DNA from: DATAFO01 sp046728935
GTDB lineage: Bacteria > Actinomycetota > Thermoleophilia > Solirubrobacterales > 70-9
Assembly: GCA_046728935.1 (NCBI GenBank)
Contig: JBKPFS010000039.1
Location: 1 to 37,643 of the forward strand
Length of the DNA stretch: 37,643 bases
Direction: 5' to 3'
In this document: in pieces, positions 15,354 through 22,444 of the stretch
Numbering within the stretch: position 1 is the first letter of the stretch
Layout of the letters: each line of letters begins with the position of its first letter
Notes under the pieces: generated by a model
What the model saw: the letters and a program-made list of their open reading frames with translations, nothing else
Database searches by the model: none
What the model was told of the DNA's origin: nothing
Translations under genes and position numbers: made by a program

Positions 15354-17105
15354 CTAGTCGGAGAACAGCGCGTAGCCGTACTCGCCGCGCTTGTACGCCA
15401 GCTTCGCGATCGCGGTCATGCGGTCGTCGTCGTTCGACTCGATCTGGCGGAAGCTCGAGCGCACGCGCCGGGCGGCGCGGGTGCAGAAGGTCTCGGCGAT
15501 GTAGCGCTCCTGGCCCGAGGGCTCGATGCCCTGGTCCTCGAAGATCTGGCTGACCCGGGACAGCACGGCGATCTGGGCGAAGATGTCTGACACGGCCGAG
15601 GCCAGCCGCTTCTGGTGGAACTGGCGCTCGACGATCTCCTTCTTGTGCTCGCGGAGCAGCGATTCGGAGACGTCGCGCAGCCGCTGAACCTGATCTGAGA
15701 CGGCGTCGGCGTGGTCCTTCAGCTCCGGGTGGGCCTTGGTGATGCGGTCGGGCCGCACCTCGCGCTGGATCCGATTGGAGACGTAGTCGAACAGCACCCC
15801 GATCGTCCCGATCGGGTCGGCGAGTCCGATCTCGCCCAGCCCCGAGAGCTTCTCGCCCAGCGGCTTCACGCCCGAGAGCGCGATGAAGGCTCGCATCACG
15901 TCGTTGGCGCCCTCGAAGATCGGGAAGATCCGGATGTCGCGCAGGATCCGCTCGTAGGGCTCGTCCCGCATGTAGCCCTCGCCTCCCTTGAGCTGAAGCA
16001 CCCGGTTGGCGGCGTACCAGAGGAACTCCGTCCCGGAGACCTTGCAGATCGCCGACTCCAGCGAGTAGTCCTCGACGCCCTGATCGACGAGGCCGCAGGT
16101 CAGGTAGCACATGGACTCCAGCCCGAACAGGTAGGAGACCATCCAGGCGATCTTCTCCTGCACCAGCTCGAAGTTGGCCAGCGGCTGACCGAACTGGCGC
16201 CGCTCGTTGACGTGGTTGATCGCCCGGTTGAGGAGGTCCTTGGTGGCGCCGACCGAGCCGGTGCCGAGGCCGATGCGCCCGTTGTTCAGGATCTCCATCG
16301 CGATCCGGAAGCCCTCCCCGGGCTCGCCGAGCACGTTCTCGGCGGGGACGCGCACGTCCTTGAAGTAGAGGCGCCGCAGGTCGTTCCCGCGCAGGCCCAT
16401 GGTGTCGAAGCGCTCGCCGACCTCGAACCCCTTCATCCCCTTCTCGAGGATCAGCGCGATGTGGCGATCCTTGCCGTCGATCTCGCAGCGGGCGAACGCG
16501 GTGAAGACGTCGCCCTTGCCGCCGTTGCCGATGTAGCGCTTCTCGCCGTTCAGCACCCAGCTGCCGTCGGCCTGCTGGACGGCGCGCGACTGGAGGTTGT
16601 AGGCGTCCGAGCCGGCCTCGGGCTCGGTGAGCGCGAAGCCGGCGAGCTTCCGGCCGGCGCACAGGTCGGGCAGGAAGCGCTCCTTCTGCTCCTCGGTGCC
16701 GAAGAGGACGATCCCCTTGTAGCCGATCGACTGATGCACGCCGAGGACGACCGAGAGGGTGGCGTCGATCCGGTTGAAGGTCTCGAACACGCGGGCGTAG
16801 CCAGTCTGGGAGAGGCCCTGGCCCCCGTACTTCTCGGGCACGTAGAGCCCCAACAGCCCCGCCTCGCCCAGCTCCTCGATCAGGTCGTCCCCGACCCAGC
16901 GGTCCTCCTCGATCTTGACCGGGTCGATGCGATCGCCGATCTCGTGGGCGGCCGCGATCAGCTTGCGGATCTGCTCCTGCTCCTCGGGCCTCGGCTGCGG
17001 CCACGGAAACACCAGCTCCTCGTGGATTTCGCCGAGGAACAGCGACTTGCAGAACGAGGAGACGCCGGTTTCGGGCTCGGCCCTCGGCTGGGTCGCGACC
17101 TCCAC
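15354..17105 (-). CDS. Large acyl-CoA dehydrogenase (VLCAD/ACAD9-like)
   Basis: An acyl-CoA dehydrogenase of about 583 residues, with a normal catalytic core (roughly 45-430) plus a C-terminal helical extension of about 150 residues, as in very-long-chain enzymes. Landmarks are FALTEPEAGSDAYN, NGEKRYIGNGG, RRQFGQPLANFE and the catalytic Glu in FPIFEGANDVMRAF. The extension ends with KRGEYGYALFSD. A GTG at 17114 would add three residues, but GTG 17105 has TAGGGT exactly 7 nt upstream, the leaderless pattern used elsewhere here, so it is preferred. The likely role is beta-oxidation of long-chain or bulky acyl-CoA. The LhgO-like gene lies 30 bp upstream on the same strand. Confidence 0.93.
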   Translation of the reverse strand: MEVATQPRAEPETGVSSFCKSLFLGEIHEELVFPWPQPRPEEQEQIRKLIAAAHEIGDRIDPVKIEEDRWVGDDLIEELGEAGLLGLYVPEKYGGQGLSQTGYARVFETFNRIDATLSVVLGVHQSIGYKGIVLFGTEEQKERFLPDLCAGRKLAGFALTEPEAGSDAYNLQSRAVQQADGSWVLNGEKRYIGNGGKGDVFTAFARCEIDGKDRHIALILEKGMKGFEVGERFDTMGLRGNDLRRLYFKDVRVPAENVLGEPGEGFRIAMEILNNGRIGLGTGSVGATKDLLNRAINHVNERRQFGQPLANFELVQEKIAWMVSYLFGLESMCYLTCGLVDQGVEDYSLESAICKVSGTEFLWYAANRVLQLKGGEGYMRDEPYERILRDIRIFPIFEGANDVMRAFIALSGVKPLGEKLSGLGEIGLADPIGTIGVLFDYVSNRIQREVRPDRITKAHPELKDHADAVSDQVQRLRDVSESLLREHKKEIVERQFHQKRLASAVSDIFAQIAVLSRVSQIFEDQGIEPSGQERYIAETFCTRAARRVRSSFRQIESNDDDRMTAIAKLAYKRGEYGYALFSD

Positions 17106-17112
17106 GGGCGTC

Positions 17113-17118
17113 ACCCTA
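17113..17118 (-). promoter_or_regulatory. Putative -10 box of the large acyl-CoA dehydrogenase gene
   Basis: TAGGGT on the minus strand, 7 nt before GTG 17105. It favours that start over GTG 17114, which would overlap the box. Confidence 0.4.
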
Positions 17119-17135
17119 CCCCAGCGCCGATCTCC

Positions 17136-18356
17136 TCAAGCGCCCAGAACTTCGTCGACCTCGTCGGCGATCATCCGCGCAAGCGGAAGCGAGGAGGTCG
17201 CGGCGGGGGAGGGCGCGTTCCGCACGTGCAACGCCGGCCCGGTGCGCGAGACGACGAAGTCGTCCACCAGCGAGCCGTCGCGGGCGACCGCCTGGGCGCG
17301 GATCCCCGCCGGCCCGACGCCGAAATCGCCGCTTCGCAGCTCGGGGACATACCGGCGCGCCGCGGCCACGAAAGCGCGCCTGCTGGCGGCGTGCGAGAGC
17401 TCGGTGAGGCCGGTGCGCCAGAAGCGACGCATGAGGCGCCAGGTGCCGGGCCACGAGAGCGTCTCGCGCAGGTCGCGGGCGCGCACGCGCCACGGCCGGT
17501 AGGCGTCGCGGGCGCCAACCATCAGCGCCGAGGGGCCGAGCAGGACCTCGCCGTCGAGGCCACGGGTCAGGTGCGCGCCGAGGAATGGCAGCTCCGGGTC
17601 GGGCACGGGATAGATGCTCGCCCGCACCAGGTCGGAGCGCTCTCCTCGCAGGCGCAGGTAGGCGCCGCGGAAGGGGACGATGCGCGGCTCGGGCGGGGCG
17701 CCGGCGGCCACCGCGAGGCGGTCCGACCAGGCTCCGGCGCAGACGAGCGCCGCGCGCGCCTCGATCGTCCCCGAGCTGTGGTGCACGGTCGCCCTCTCGG
17801 CGCGCTCATTGAGCGAGGAGACCGCGCAGCCGGTGACCATCGAGCCGCCGCGGTCGCGGAGCTCCGCGGCGTACGCCCCAGCGACCTCGGCGAAGTCGAC
17901 GACTCCGGTGTTGGGGGAATGGAGCGCCGCGATCCCCACCGCGTGCGGCTCGATCTCGGCGATCTCGTCCGCGCCCACCCGGCGCAGCCCGGGGACCGAG
18001 TTCGTGACACCGCGGAGCTCGAGCTCGTCGAGCCGGCCGAGCTCCTCCTCGCGAGTGGCGACGATCAGCTTTCCGGTGCGCTCGGTGCGGATCCCCCGTT
18101 CCCCGCAGTACTCGTAAAGCTCCGCCGCGCCCTGGACGCACAGCCTCGCCTTGAGCGACCCGGGGCGGTAGTAGATCCCAGCGTGGATGACGCCGCTCGA
18201 GTGGCTCGTCTGGTGGGCGCCGATCCTCGGCTCGCGGTCGAGCACGCAGATGCTCAGGCCGTCGTGGCGCAGCACCAGCTCGCGCGCCGCGGCGAGGCCG
18301 ATGATCCCCGCGCCGACAACGACGACGTCGCATTCGCGGGGCGGCTGCATCGACAT
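17136..18356 (-). CDS. lhgO: FAD-dependent L-2-hydroxyglutarate oxidase-like protein
   Basis: A 406-residue DAO-family flavoprotein. The dinucleotide-binding motif VVVVGAGIIGLAAARELVLR is at about 10-30. QTSHSSGVIHAGIYYRPGSLKARLC and the later PDPELPFLGAHLTR match L-2-hydroxyglutarate dehydrogenase/oxidase (LhgO/YgaF, human L2HGDH), which oxidises L-2-hydroxyglutarate to 2-oxoglutarate, a metabolite-repair or lysine-catabolism step. The C-terminus GPAGIRAQAVARDGSLVDDF is also typical. It starts at the first of two ATGs (MSM). TACCAT on the minus strand is 8 nt upstream. The start is 35 bp from the divergent DNA ligase start. Confidence 0.85.
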   Translation of the reverse strand: MSMQPPRECDVVVVGAGIIGLAAARELVLRHDGLSICVLDREPRIGAHQTSHSSGVIHAGIYYRPGSLKARLCVQGAAELYEYCGERGIRTERTGKLIVATREEELGRLDELELRGVTNSVPGLRRVGADEIAEIEPHAVGIAALHSPNTGVVDFAEVAGAYAAELRDRGGSMVTGCAVSSLNERAERATVHHSSGTIEARAALVCAGAWSDRLAVAAGAPPEPRIVPFRGAYLRLRGERSDLVRASIYPVPDPELPFLGAHLTRGLDGEVLLGPSALMVGARDAYRPWRVRARDLRETLSWPGTWRLMRRFWRTGLTELSHAASRRAFVAAARRYVPELRSGDFGVGPAGIRAQAVARDGSLVDDFVVSRTGPALHVRNAPSPAATSSLPLARMIADEVDEVLGA

Positions 18357-18364
18357 CGCGGGCG

Positions 18365-18385
18365 ATGGTAGGGCGCGACTACGAT
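18365..18385. promoter_or_regulatory. Divergent -10 boxes for lhgO and the DNA ligase gene
   Basis: In the 35-bp gap, TACCAT on the minus strand (18365-18370) is 8 nt from the lhgO ATG, and TACGAT on the plus strand (18380-18385) is 6 nt from the ligase ATG. Both spacings fit leaderless transcripts that start back to back. Confidence 0.45.
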
Positions 18386-18391
18386 CGTGGC

Positions 18392-19363
18392 ATGGCCCTG
18401 CCGCTGAAGCCCCCCGTGAAGCCCCAGCTGGCGCTCTCGCGCAAGACGCTGCCAGAGGGTGCGGAGTGGGTTTACGAGCCGAAGTTCGACGGCTTTCGCG
18501 TGATCGCGTTCGTCGACGGCGACGACGTCTACCTCCAGTCGCGCGGCGCCAAGCCGCTTCGTCGCTACTTCCCGGAGCTCGTGTTTCCGCCAGGCCAGTA
18601 CGTGCTCGACGGTGAGCTCCTGATCATCGGCGCCGACGGACACGAGCAGTTCGACGCGCTCCAGAATCGGCTGCACCCGGCCGAGTCGCGGGTGCGAATG
18701 CTGGCCGAGCAGACGCCCGCGCTCCTGCGGGCGTTCGACCTCTTGGCGGAGGGCGATGAGAAGCTCCTGAAGCTGCCATTCGCCGAGCGCCGTGAGCGGC
18801 TGGAGGCGCTGGTGGCCGCTCTCGGCGGCCGCAAGAAGTCAGCCGCGGGGTCGATCGAGCTCACGCCGCTCGGGCGCACGCTCGCCAAGGCGGCGCCGTG
18901 GCTCCAGGGCGGCGAGGGCGTGATCGCCAAGCAGCTCGAGGCCCCCTACAGGCCCGGGGAGCGCAAGGGCATGGTGAAGGTGAAGCGCGTTCGCACCGCC
19001 GACTGCGTGGTCATGGGCTGGCGGCCGGGCAAGGAGGACGGGACCGTCGGCTCGCTGATCCTGGGCGTCTACGACGGCGGCGAGCTGCGCGTCGTCGGCC
19101 ACACCTCGGGCTTCCGGGCGAAGGAGAAGCGCGAGCTCGTGAAGCGACTTGCCCCGTACGAGACGGGAGAGCGCGGCTCCGGCGACCCCAGCCGCTGGTC
19201 GCACGACCGCGACCTCGAGTGGATCGAGGTGCGCCCGGAGCTCGTGGTGGAGGTCTCCTTCGACCACGTTTCGGACGGCCGCATCCGCCACGGGACCAAG
19301 GTGCTGCGCTGGCGCACCGACAAGAAGCCGAAGGAGTGCACCTTCGACCAGCTCGAGGCGTAG
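18392..19363 (+). CDS. ligC: ATP-dependent DNA ligase, LigC type
   Basis: A 323-residue ATP-dependent DNA ligase consisting of the nucleotidyltransferase domain and an OB-fold domain only. The adenylated lysine is Lys31 in EPKFDGFR (KxDG). Further ligase motifs are LDGELLI, FDLL, GGEGVIAKQLEAPYRPG and WIEVRPELVVEVSFD. The compact size and lack of polymerase or nuclease domains fit LigC rather than LigD. An ATG at 18365 is in frame, but ATG 18392 begins the conserved N-terminus and has TACGAT 6 nt upstream. A Prim-PolC-like polymerase lies nearby on the other strand; in mycobacteria the LigC/Prim-PolC pair works in gap-filling base excision repair. There is no Ku gene in the window. Confidence 0.92.
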   Translation: MALPLKPPVKPQLALSRKTLPEGAEWVYEPKFDGFRVIAFVDGDDVYLQSRGAKPLRRYFPELVFPPGQYVLDGELLIIGADGHEQFDALQNRLHPAESRVRMLAEQTPALLRAFDLLAEGDEKLLKLPFAERRERLEALVAALGGRKKSAAGSIELTPLGRTLAKAAPWLQGGEGVIAKQLEAPYRPGERKGMVKVKRVRTADCVVMGWRPGKEDGTVGSLILGVYDGGELRVVGHTSGFRAKEKRELVKRLAPYETGERGSGDPSRWSHDRDLEWIEVRPELVVEVSFDHVSDGRIRHGTKVLRWRTDKKPKECTFDQLEA

Positions 19364-19392
19364 CCGCACTCACAGCGTCAGGCCGGCGGGAA

Positions 19393-19430
19393 TTGGCGCG
19401 TTCTTGCCGGTATCCGGCAATAAAGCGCCA
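19393..19430. repeat. Palindromic element, upstream of the orphan gene
   Basis: Symmetric about 19412: TGGCGC (19394-19399) pairs with GCGCCA (19425-19430), TT with AA, and TTGCCGG (19404-19410) with CCGGCAA (19414-19420), around a TAT loop. It is 30 bp after the ligase stop. It aligns without gaps to the element at 30857 (25 of 37 positions identical, same axis), with compensatory changes at two pairs. Confidence 0.75.
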
Positions 19431-19449
19431 GATGGGCTGCATCCGAGCA

Positions 19450-19455
19450 TAGGCT
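19450..19455 (+). promoter_or_regulatory. Putative -10 box of the orphan gene
   Basis: TAGGCT 7 nt before the ATG at 19463, the same geometry as other leaderless starts here. It supports that ATG as the real start even though the frame breaks shortly after. Confidence 0.35.
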
Positions 19456-19462
19456 TACAGGC

Positions 19463-19826
19463 ATGGCACGAAAACTCCGGAGACCTCGCCGCCCTCCTCC
19501 ACTTGATCTCGCGTCCATTCGTCAAGGACACGAAGGGACCCCTCCGCAAGCTGCCGAGGTGGTTCCTGCTCGCGGTGACCAAGGACAACGAGTACGGACT
19601 CGACTACCGCGAAAAACGTTCGGAGATCCAGATCAAGAAGACAATCGCCGAGTTCGAGCGCGAGAGCGTCGGCTTCACGACGGAGATGGGCATCTGGGGA
19701 TGGGTCGCGGTGCTCGAAGTGCGGGACGAAGCGAAGAGGAACCGCCTGCAGATCACGAGAGACGCGTGGAACGAGGACAAGAACCCCGGGGCTGCTGAGC
19801 TCTTCGCGCTCCCAATGAGGGAGTAG
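19463..19826 (+). CDS. Orphan hypothetical protein, probably with a one-base frame error near the start
   Basis: I do not recognise this protein. The frame ending at 19826 reads GDLAALLHLISRPFVKD, then LRKLPRWFLLAVTKDNEYGLDYREKRS and GFTTEMGIWGWVAVLEV, a coherent globular protein of mixed composition, but that frame has no normal start codon; the first option is a TTG at 19503. ATG 19463, which has a -10 box 7 nt upstream, is in a different frame. Removing one base in the run AAAA at 19470-19473 would join them to give MARNSGDLAALL... (120 residues). So either the sequence carries a one-base insertion or the gene is newly broken. It is flanked on both sides by related palindromic elements, between the ligase and polymerase genes. 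Confidence 0.6.
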
Positions 19827-19834
19827 CCGCCATT

Positions 19835-19872
19835 CTGGCGACTTTGTTCGCCTATTCCGAACAAACGCGCCA
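19835..19872. repeat. Palindromic element, downstream of the orphan gene
   Basis: Symmetric about 19854: TGGCG (19836-19840) with CGCCA (19868-19872), and TTTGTTCG (19843-19850) with CGAACAAA (19858-19865), central TAT. It starts 9 bp after the orphan gene stop. Relative to the element at 19393, it has changed both partners at several inner pairs while keeping the outer framework. Confidence 0.75.
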
Positions 19873-19883
19873 TCCCACCTAGC

Positions 19884-19917
19884 CGGGGACCGGACGGCCT
19901 TGCGAAGCCGCTCCCCG
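19884..19917 (-). terminator. Hairpin after the Prim-Pol gene
   Basis: CGGGGA (19884-19889) pairs with TCCCCG (19912-19917), with a small GGC/GCC inner stem. It begins 12 nt past the stop codon of the minus-strand polymerase gene. Confidence 0.4.
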
Positions 19918-19928
19918 TTCGCTGAGCG

Positions 19929-21065
19929 CTAATCCTCGAACTCGTCCTCGTAGCCTTGGCCGGTCCGCGGCTTGGAGCCGAAGCCGCGCTGTAGCCCGGC
20001 GGCGGCCCCAGGCGGCGGCCCTCCGGGTTGAGGGTCTCCGGCGCGCCCGCGGTGGGTGGGTCGGTCACGGTCACGGCTCGGCTGCACACGCTTCGGCTCG
20101 CCCTTCTGCTTCGGGAAGTGCGGCGGCCATGGGGCGTCACCCAGGCCCTCCTCCTCGTCGCGGCGGGCGAGCTCGAGCAGCCCTTCCAGGGAGCCCGGCC
20201 GCCCGTCGATGTCCGCGGCCGGATCGCCCAGCTCGCCGAGGCGGTCGGGCACCGTGTCGAGTCGCAGGTCGGCCGGCTCAACGTCCGGCACCTCGTCCCA
20301 CTGCAGCGCGGACGAGACGCGGGCGTCGGGCGTCGGGCGGACCGAGTAGCAGGACGCCACCGTGCGGTCGCGGGCGTTTTGGTTGTAATCGACGAAGACC
20401 CCGTGGCGCTCCTCCTTCCACCACTTGGTCGTCGCCAGGTCGGGGGCGCGGCGCTCGACCTCGCGGGCCATCGCGAGCGCAGCCCGGCGCACCTCGAGGA
20501 AGTCCCAGCGCGGCTCGATCCGGACGTTTACGTGGATCCCCTTCGAGCCGGACGTCTTCGGGTAGCCGGCGAGGCCATGCTCGGTGAGCACATCGCGGAC
20601 GACGAGGGCGGTGCGGCGCACAGCGTCCCACTCGACTCCGGGCGTCGGGTCGAGGTCGACGCGGAGCTCGTCGGGATGGTCGAGGTCAGCGCGCCGCGCT
20701 GGCCAGGGGTTGAAGTCGATCACTCCGAGGTTGACCGCCCAGACGAGGTGCGCGGCATCGTTCGCGACGAGCTCCTCGGCGGTCCGGCCGGACGGGAACG
20801 CCACAGTCGTCGTCTGCAGCCAATCGGGAACCTTCTTCGGCACTCGCTTCTGCCAGATCGGCTCCTCCATGATCCCGTTCACGAACCGCTTCATCACGGT
20901 CGGGCGCTCCCGCACGTGGACCAGCGCCGCATCGGCGACCGTCAGGTAGTACTCGGCCATGTCAAGCTTCGTCCAGCCCGGCTTCGGGAAGTAGACCTTG
21001 GCCGGATTGGAGAGCCGAACCTCACGGCCCGCGGCTTCGAGCGTCGTGTACTCGCGCTTGGCCAT
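19929..21065 (-). CDS. LigD-like DNA polymerase/primase (stand-alone, Prim-PolC type)
   Basis: A 378-residue archaeo-eukaryotic primase-type polymerase equivalent to the polymerase domain of LigD. The metal-binding pair Asp137/Asp139 in ELRVDLDPTPG and the third Asp226 in VFVDYNQNAR fall at the positions known from mycobacterial PolDom. SGSKGIHVNVRI and DHPDELRVDLD are also diagnostic. The last ~80 residues are a charged Pro/Gly-rich tail that looks disordered. No ligase or nuclease domain is attached. The long upstream frame is open, but ATG 21065 begins the conserved sequence and has TATAAG 6 nt upstream. It is close to a LigC-type ligase gene, the gene pair known from mycobacteria (LigC and Prim-PolC). 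Confidence 0.92.
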   Translation of the reverse strand: MAKREYTTLEAAGREVRLSNPAKVYFPKPGWTKLDMAEYYLTVADAALVHVRERPTVMKRFVNGIMEEPIWQKRVPKKVPDWLQTTTVAFPSGRTAEELVANDAAHLVWAVNLGVIDFNPWPARRADLDHPDELRVDLDPTPGVEWDAVRRTALVVRDVLTEHGLAGYPKTSGSKGIHVNVRIEPRWDFLEVRRAALAMAREVERRAPDLATTKWWKEERHGVFVDYNQNARDRTVASCYSVRPTPDARVSSALQWDEVPDVEPADLRLDTVPDRLGELGDPAADIDGRPGSLEGLLELARRDEEEGLGDAPWPPHFPKQKGEPKRVQPSRDRDRPTHRGRAGDPQPGGPPPGAAAGLQRGFGSKPRTGQGYEDEFED

Positions 21066-21071
21066 CAAACA

Positions 21072-21079
21072 CTTATAGC
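21072..21079. promoter_or_regulatory. Shared bidirectional -10 region
   Basis: CTTATAGC reads TATAAG on the minus strand (21072-21077), 6 nt before the polymerase ATG, and TATAGC on the plus strand (21074-21079), 13 nt before the crotonase ATG. The two divergent start codons are only 27 bp apart, so the -10 boxes must overlap. Confidence 0.45.
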
Positions 21080-21092
21080 TTCCGTCCTCCCC

Positions 21093-22004
21093 ATGGCGCT
21101 CGAAACGATGACCTACGAGCGCGACGGGCGCATCGCGCGGATCACGCTCGACCGCCCCGAGCGCGGCAACGGCATCACGCTGGAGATGCCCGGCGAGCTC
21201 GCCGCCTGCGTCGAGCGCGCGAACCTCGATCCGGAGATCCACGTGATCGCCCTGGCCGGCAACGGGTCCGGCTTCTGCGGCGGCTATGACCTGGTGGCGA
21301 GCGCGGAGGGTCGGATGGAGGGGTTGAGCACCGAGGACGCGCCGGAGGGCTCACCGCTCGACCCACTGGTCCAAGCCAGGAACCACGACCCGGAGGGAAC
21401 CTGGGACCCGGTGGTCGACTTCCAGATGATGTCGCGAAACGTGCGGGGCTTCATGAGCCTGTTCTGGTCGGAGAAGCCGGTGGTCTGCAAGGTCCATGGC
21501 TACTGCGTCGCGGGCGGCACCGACATGGCGCTCTGCGCGGATCTCCTCGTGGTCGCCGAGGGCGCGAAGATCGGCTATCCGCCGGCGCGGGTCTGGGGAG
21601 TGCCCACGACCGCGTTGTGGGTCCACCGCCTGGGTCCCGCGCGCGCCAAGCGGCTGCTCCTCACGGGCGACTCGCTGACGGGACGCGAGGCCGTCGACTG
21701 GGGCCTGGCGACCGACTGGGCACCCGCGGACGAGGTGGATGGCGTATTCGAGGACCTGCTGGAGCGGGTGGCGCGGATCCCCGTGAACCAGCTCGTCATG
21801 CACAAGCTCCAGGCCAACCAGGCCATCCTCTCCGCCGGACTGCTCCAGAGCCAGGCCCTGAGCACGCTGATGGACGGCATCGCGCGCCACACGCCCGAGG
21901 GATACGCCTGGCAGCGACGCGCGGCCGAGGCGGGCTTCAAGCAGGCGGTGCGGGAACGCGACGAGCCGTTCGGCGATTACGGCTTGCCGGGTGCGGCGGA
22001 ATAG
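21093..22004 (+). CDS. Enoyl-CoA hydratase/isomerase family protein (crotonase)
   Basis: A 303-residue crotonase. The fold signatures are ERDGRIARITLDRPERGNGI at the N-terminus, the first oxyanion-hole segment GNGSGFCGGYDLVASAEG, and KVHGYCVAGGTDMALCADL with the second oxyanion Gly pair. It is longer than the usual ~260 residues because of an insertion of about 40 residues (LSTEDAPEGSPLDPLVQ...) after the first oxyanion loop. The catalytic Glu pattern of true hydratases is not clear (GVPTTALWVHRLG), so the reaction may be hydration, isomerisation or another crotonase chemistry. There is no ribosome site before the ATG, and the overlapping upstream -10 box implies a very short leader. The thioesterase gene follows after 14 bp. 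Confidence 0.88.
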   Translation: MALETMTYERDGRIARITLDRPERGNGITLEMPGELAACVERANLDPEIHVIALAGNGSGFCGGYDLVASAEGRMEGLSTEDAPEGSPLDPLVQARNHDPEGTWDPVVDFQMMSRNVRGFMSLFWSEKPVVCKVHGYCVAGGTDMALCADLLVVAEGAKIGYPPARVWGVPTTALWVHRLGPARAKRLLLTGDSLTGREAVDWGLATDWAPADEVDGVFEDLLERVARIPVNQLVMHKLQANQAILSAGLLQSQALSTLMDGIARHTPEGYAWQRRAAEAGFKQAVRERDEPFGDYGLPGAAE

Positions 22005-22018
22005 AGTCCGCCGCCGGC

Positions 22019-22444
22019 GTGGCCGAGACCAACCCGCAGATCACGCCCGAGTCAATCCGGAAGCGGCTCTCGGCGAGCTTCCCGGAGCGGCTCGGCGTCG
22101 AGCCGCTCGAGATCACCGACGAGCGCGCCGTCGGGCGGATGGTCGTCGACGAGCGTCATCTCCACCCCGGCGGACTGGTCCACGGCGGCGCCTGGGTCGC
22201 GCTCGCCGACTCGGTCGCCGCGTGGCAGACCTTCCGGCACCTGCCGCCGGGCCACGACTTCACGACCGTGGAGATGAAGCTGAACGTGTTCGCCGCCGGC
22301 AGGCCCGGCGACGAGCTGGTCGCCGTCGCAGAGCACCTGCATGCCGGGCGCTCGACCCACGTGGTCGAGGTCGGCGTCACGTGCGAGGGGCGCCATGTCG
22401 CCCACCTGATCGTGACCCAGTTCGTGCTCCCGCCTGCCGGCTAG
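22019..22444 (+). CDS. PaaI-type hotdog thioesterase
   Basis: A 141-residue hotdog-fold acyl-CoA thioesterase. The key region is HPGGLVHGGAWVALADSVAA, where HGG and the Asp of ALADS mark the PaaI/4HBT active-site helix; TTVEMKLNVF and HVVEVGVTCEGR follow as the usual strands. It hydrolyses an acyl- or aryl-CoA ester; the substrate is unknown. GTG 22019 is chosen, 14 bp after the crotonase stop, so the two are probably one operon. Its TAG stop overlaps the stop of the convergent pyruvate kinase gene in a shared CTAG. Confidence 0.88.
   Translation: MAETNPQITPESIRKRLSASFPERLGVEPLEITDERAVGRMVVDERHLHPGGLVHGGAWVALADSVAAWQTFRHLPPGHDFTTVEMKLNVFAAGRPGDELVAVAEHLHAGRSTHVVEVGVTCEGRHVAHLIVTQFVLPPAG

Noticed and set aside
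15711..18371. An 886-codon open frame on the plus strand
   Set aside because: It lies antisense to the acyl-CoA dehydrogenase and lhgO genes, and the encoded sequence is Arg/Asp/Leu-rich without domains. In GC-rich DNA such antisense frames are a codon-bias by-product.
19393..19872. Integron attC sites flanking a gene cassette
   Set aside because: The gene-between-hairpins layout is suggestive, but the elements lack the RYYYAAC and GTTRRRY boxes, are shorter than attC, have no extrahelical-base pattern, occur elsewhere without cassettes, and no integrase is present.
18392..21065. A non-homologous end-joining operon (LigD/Ku)
   Set aside because: The ligase and polymerase are separate, on opposite strands, and no Ku or nuclease domain is present, so the LigC/Prim-PolC reading is better.
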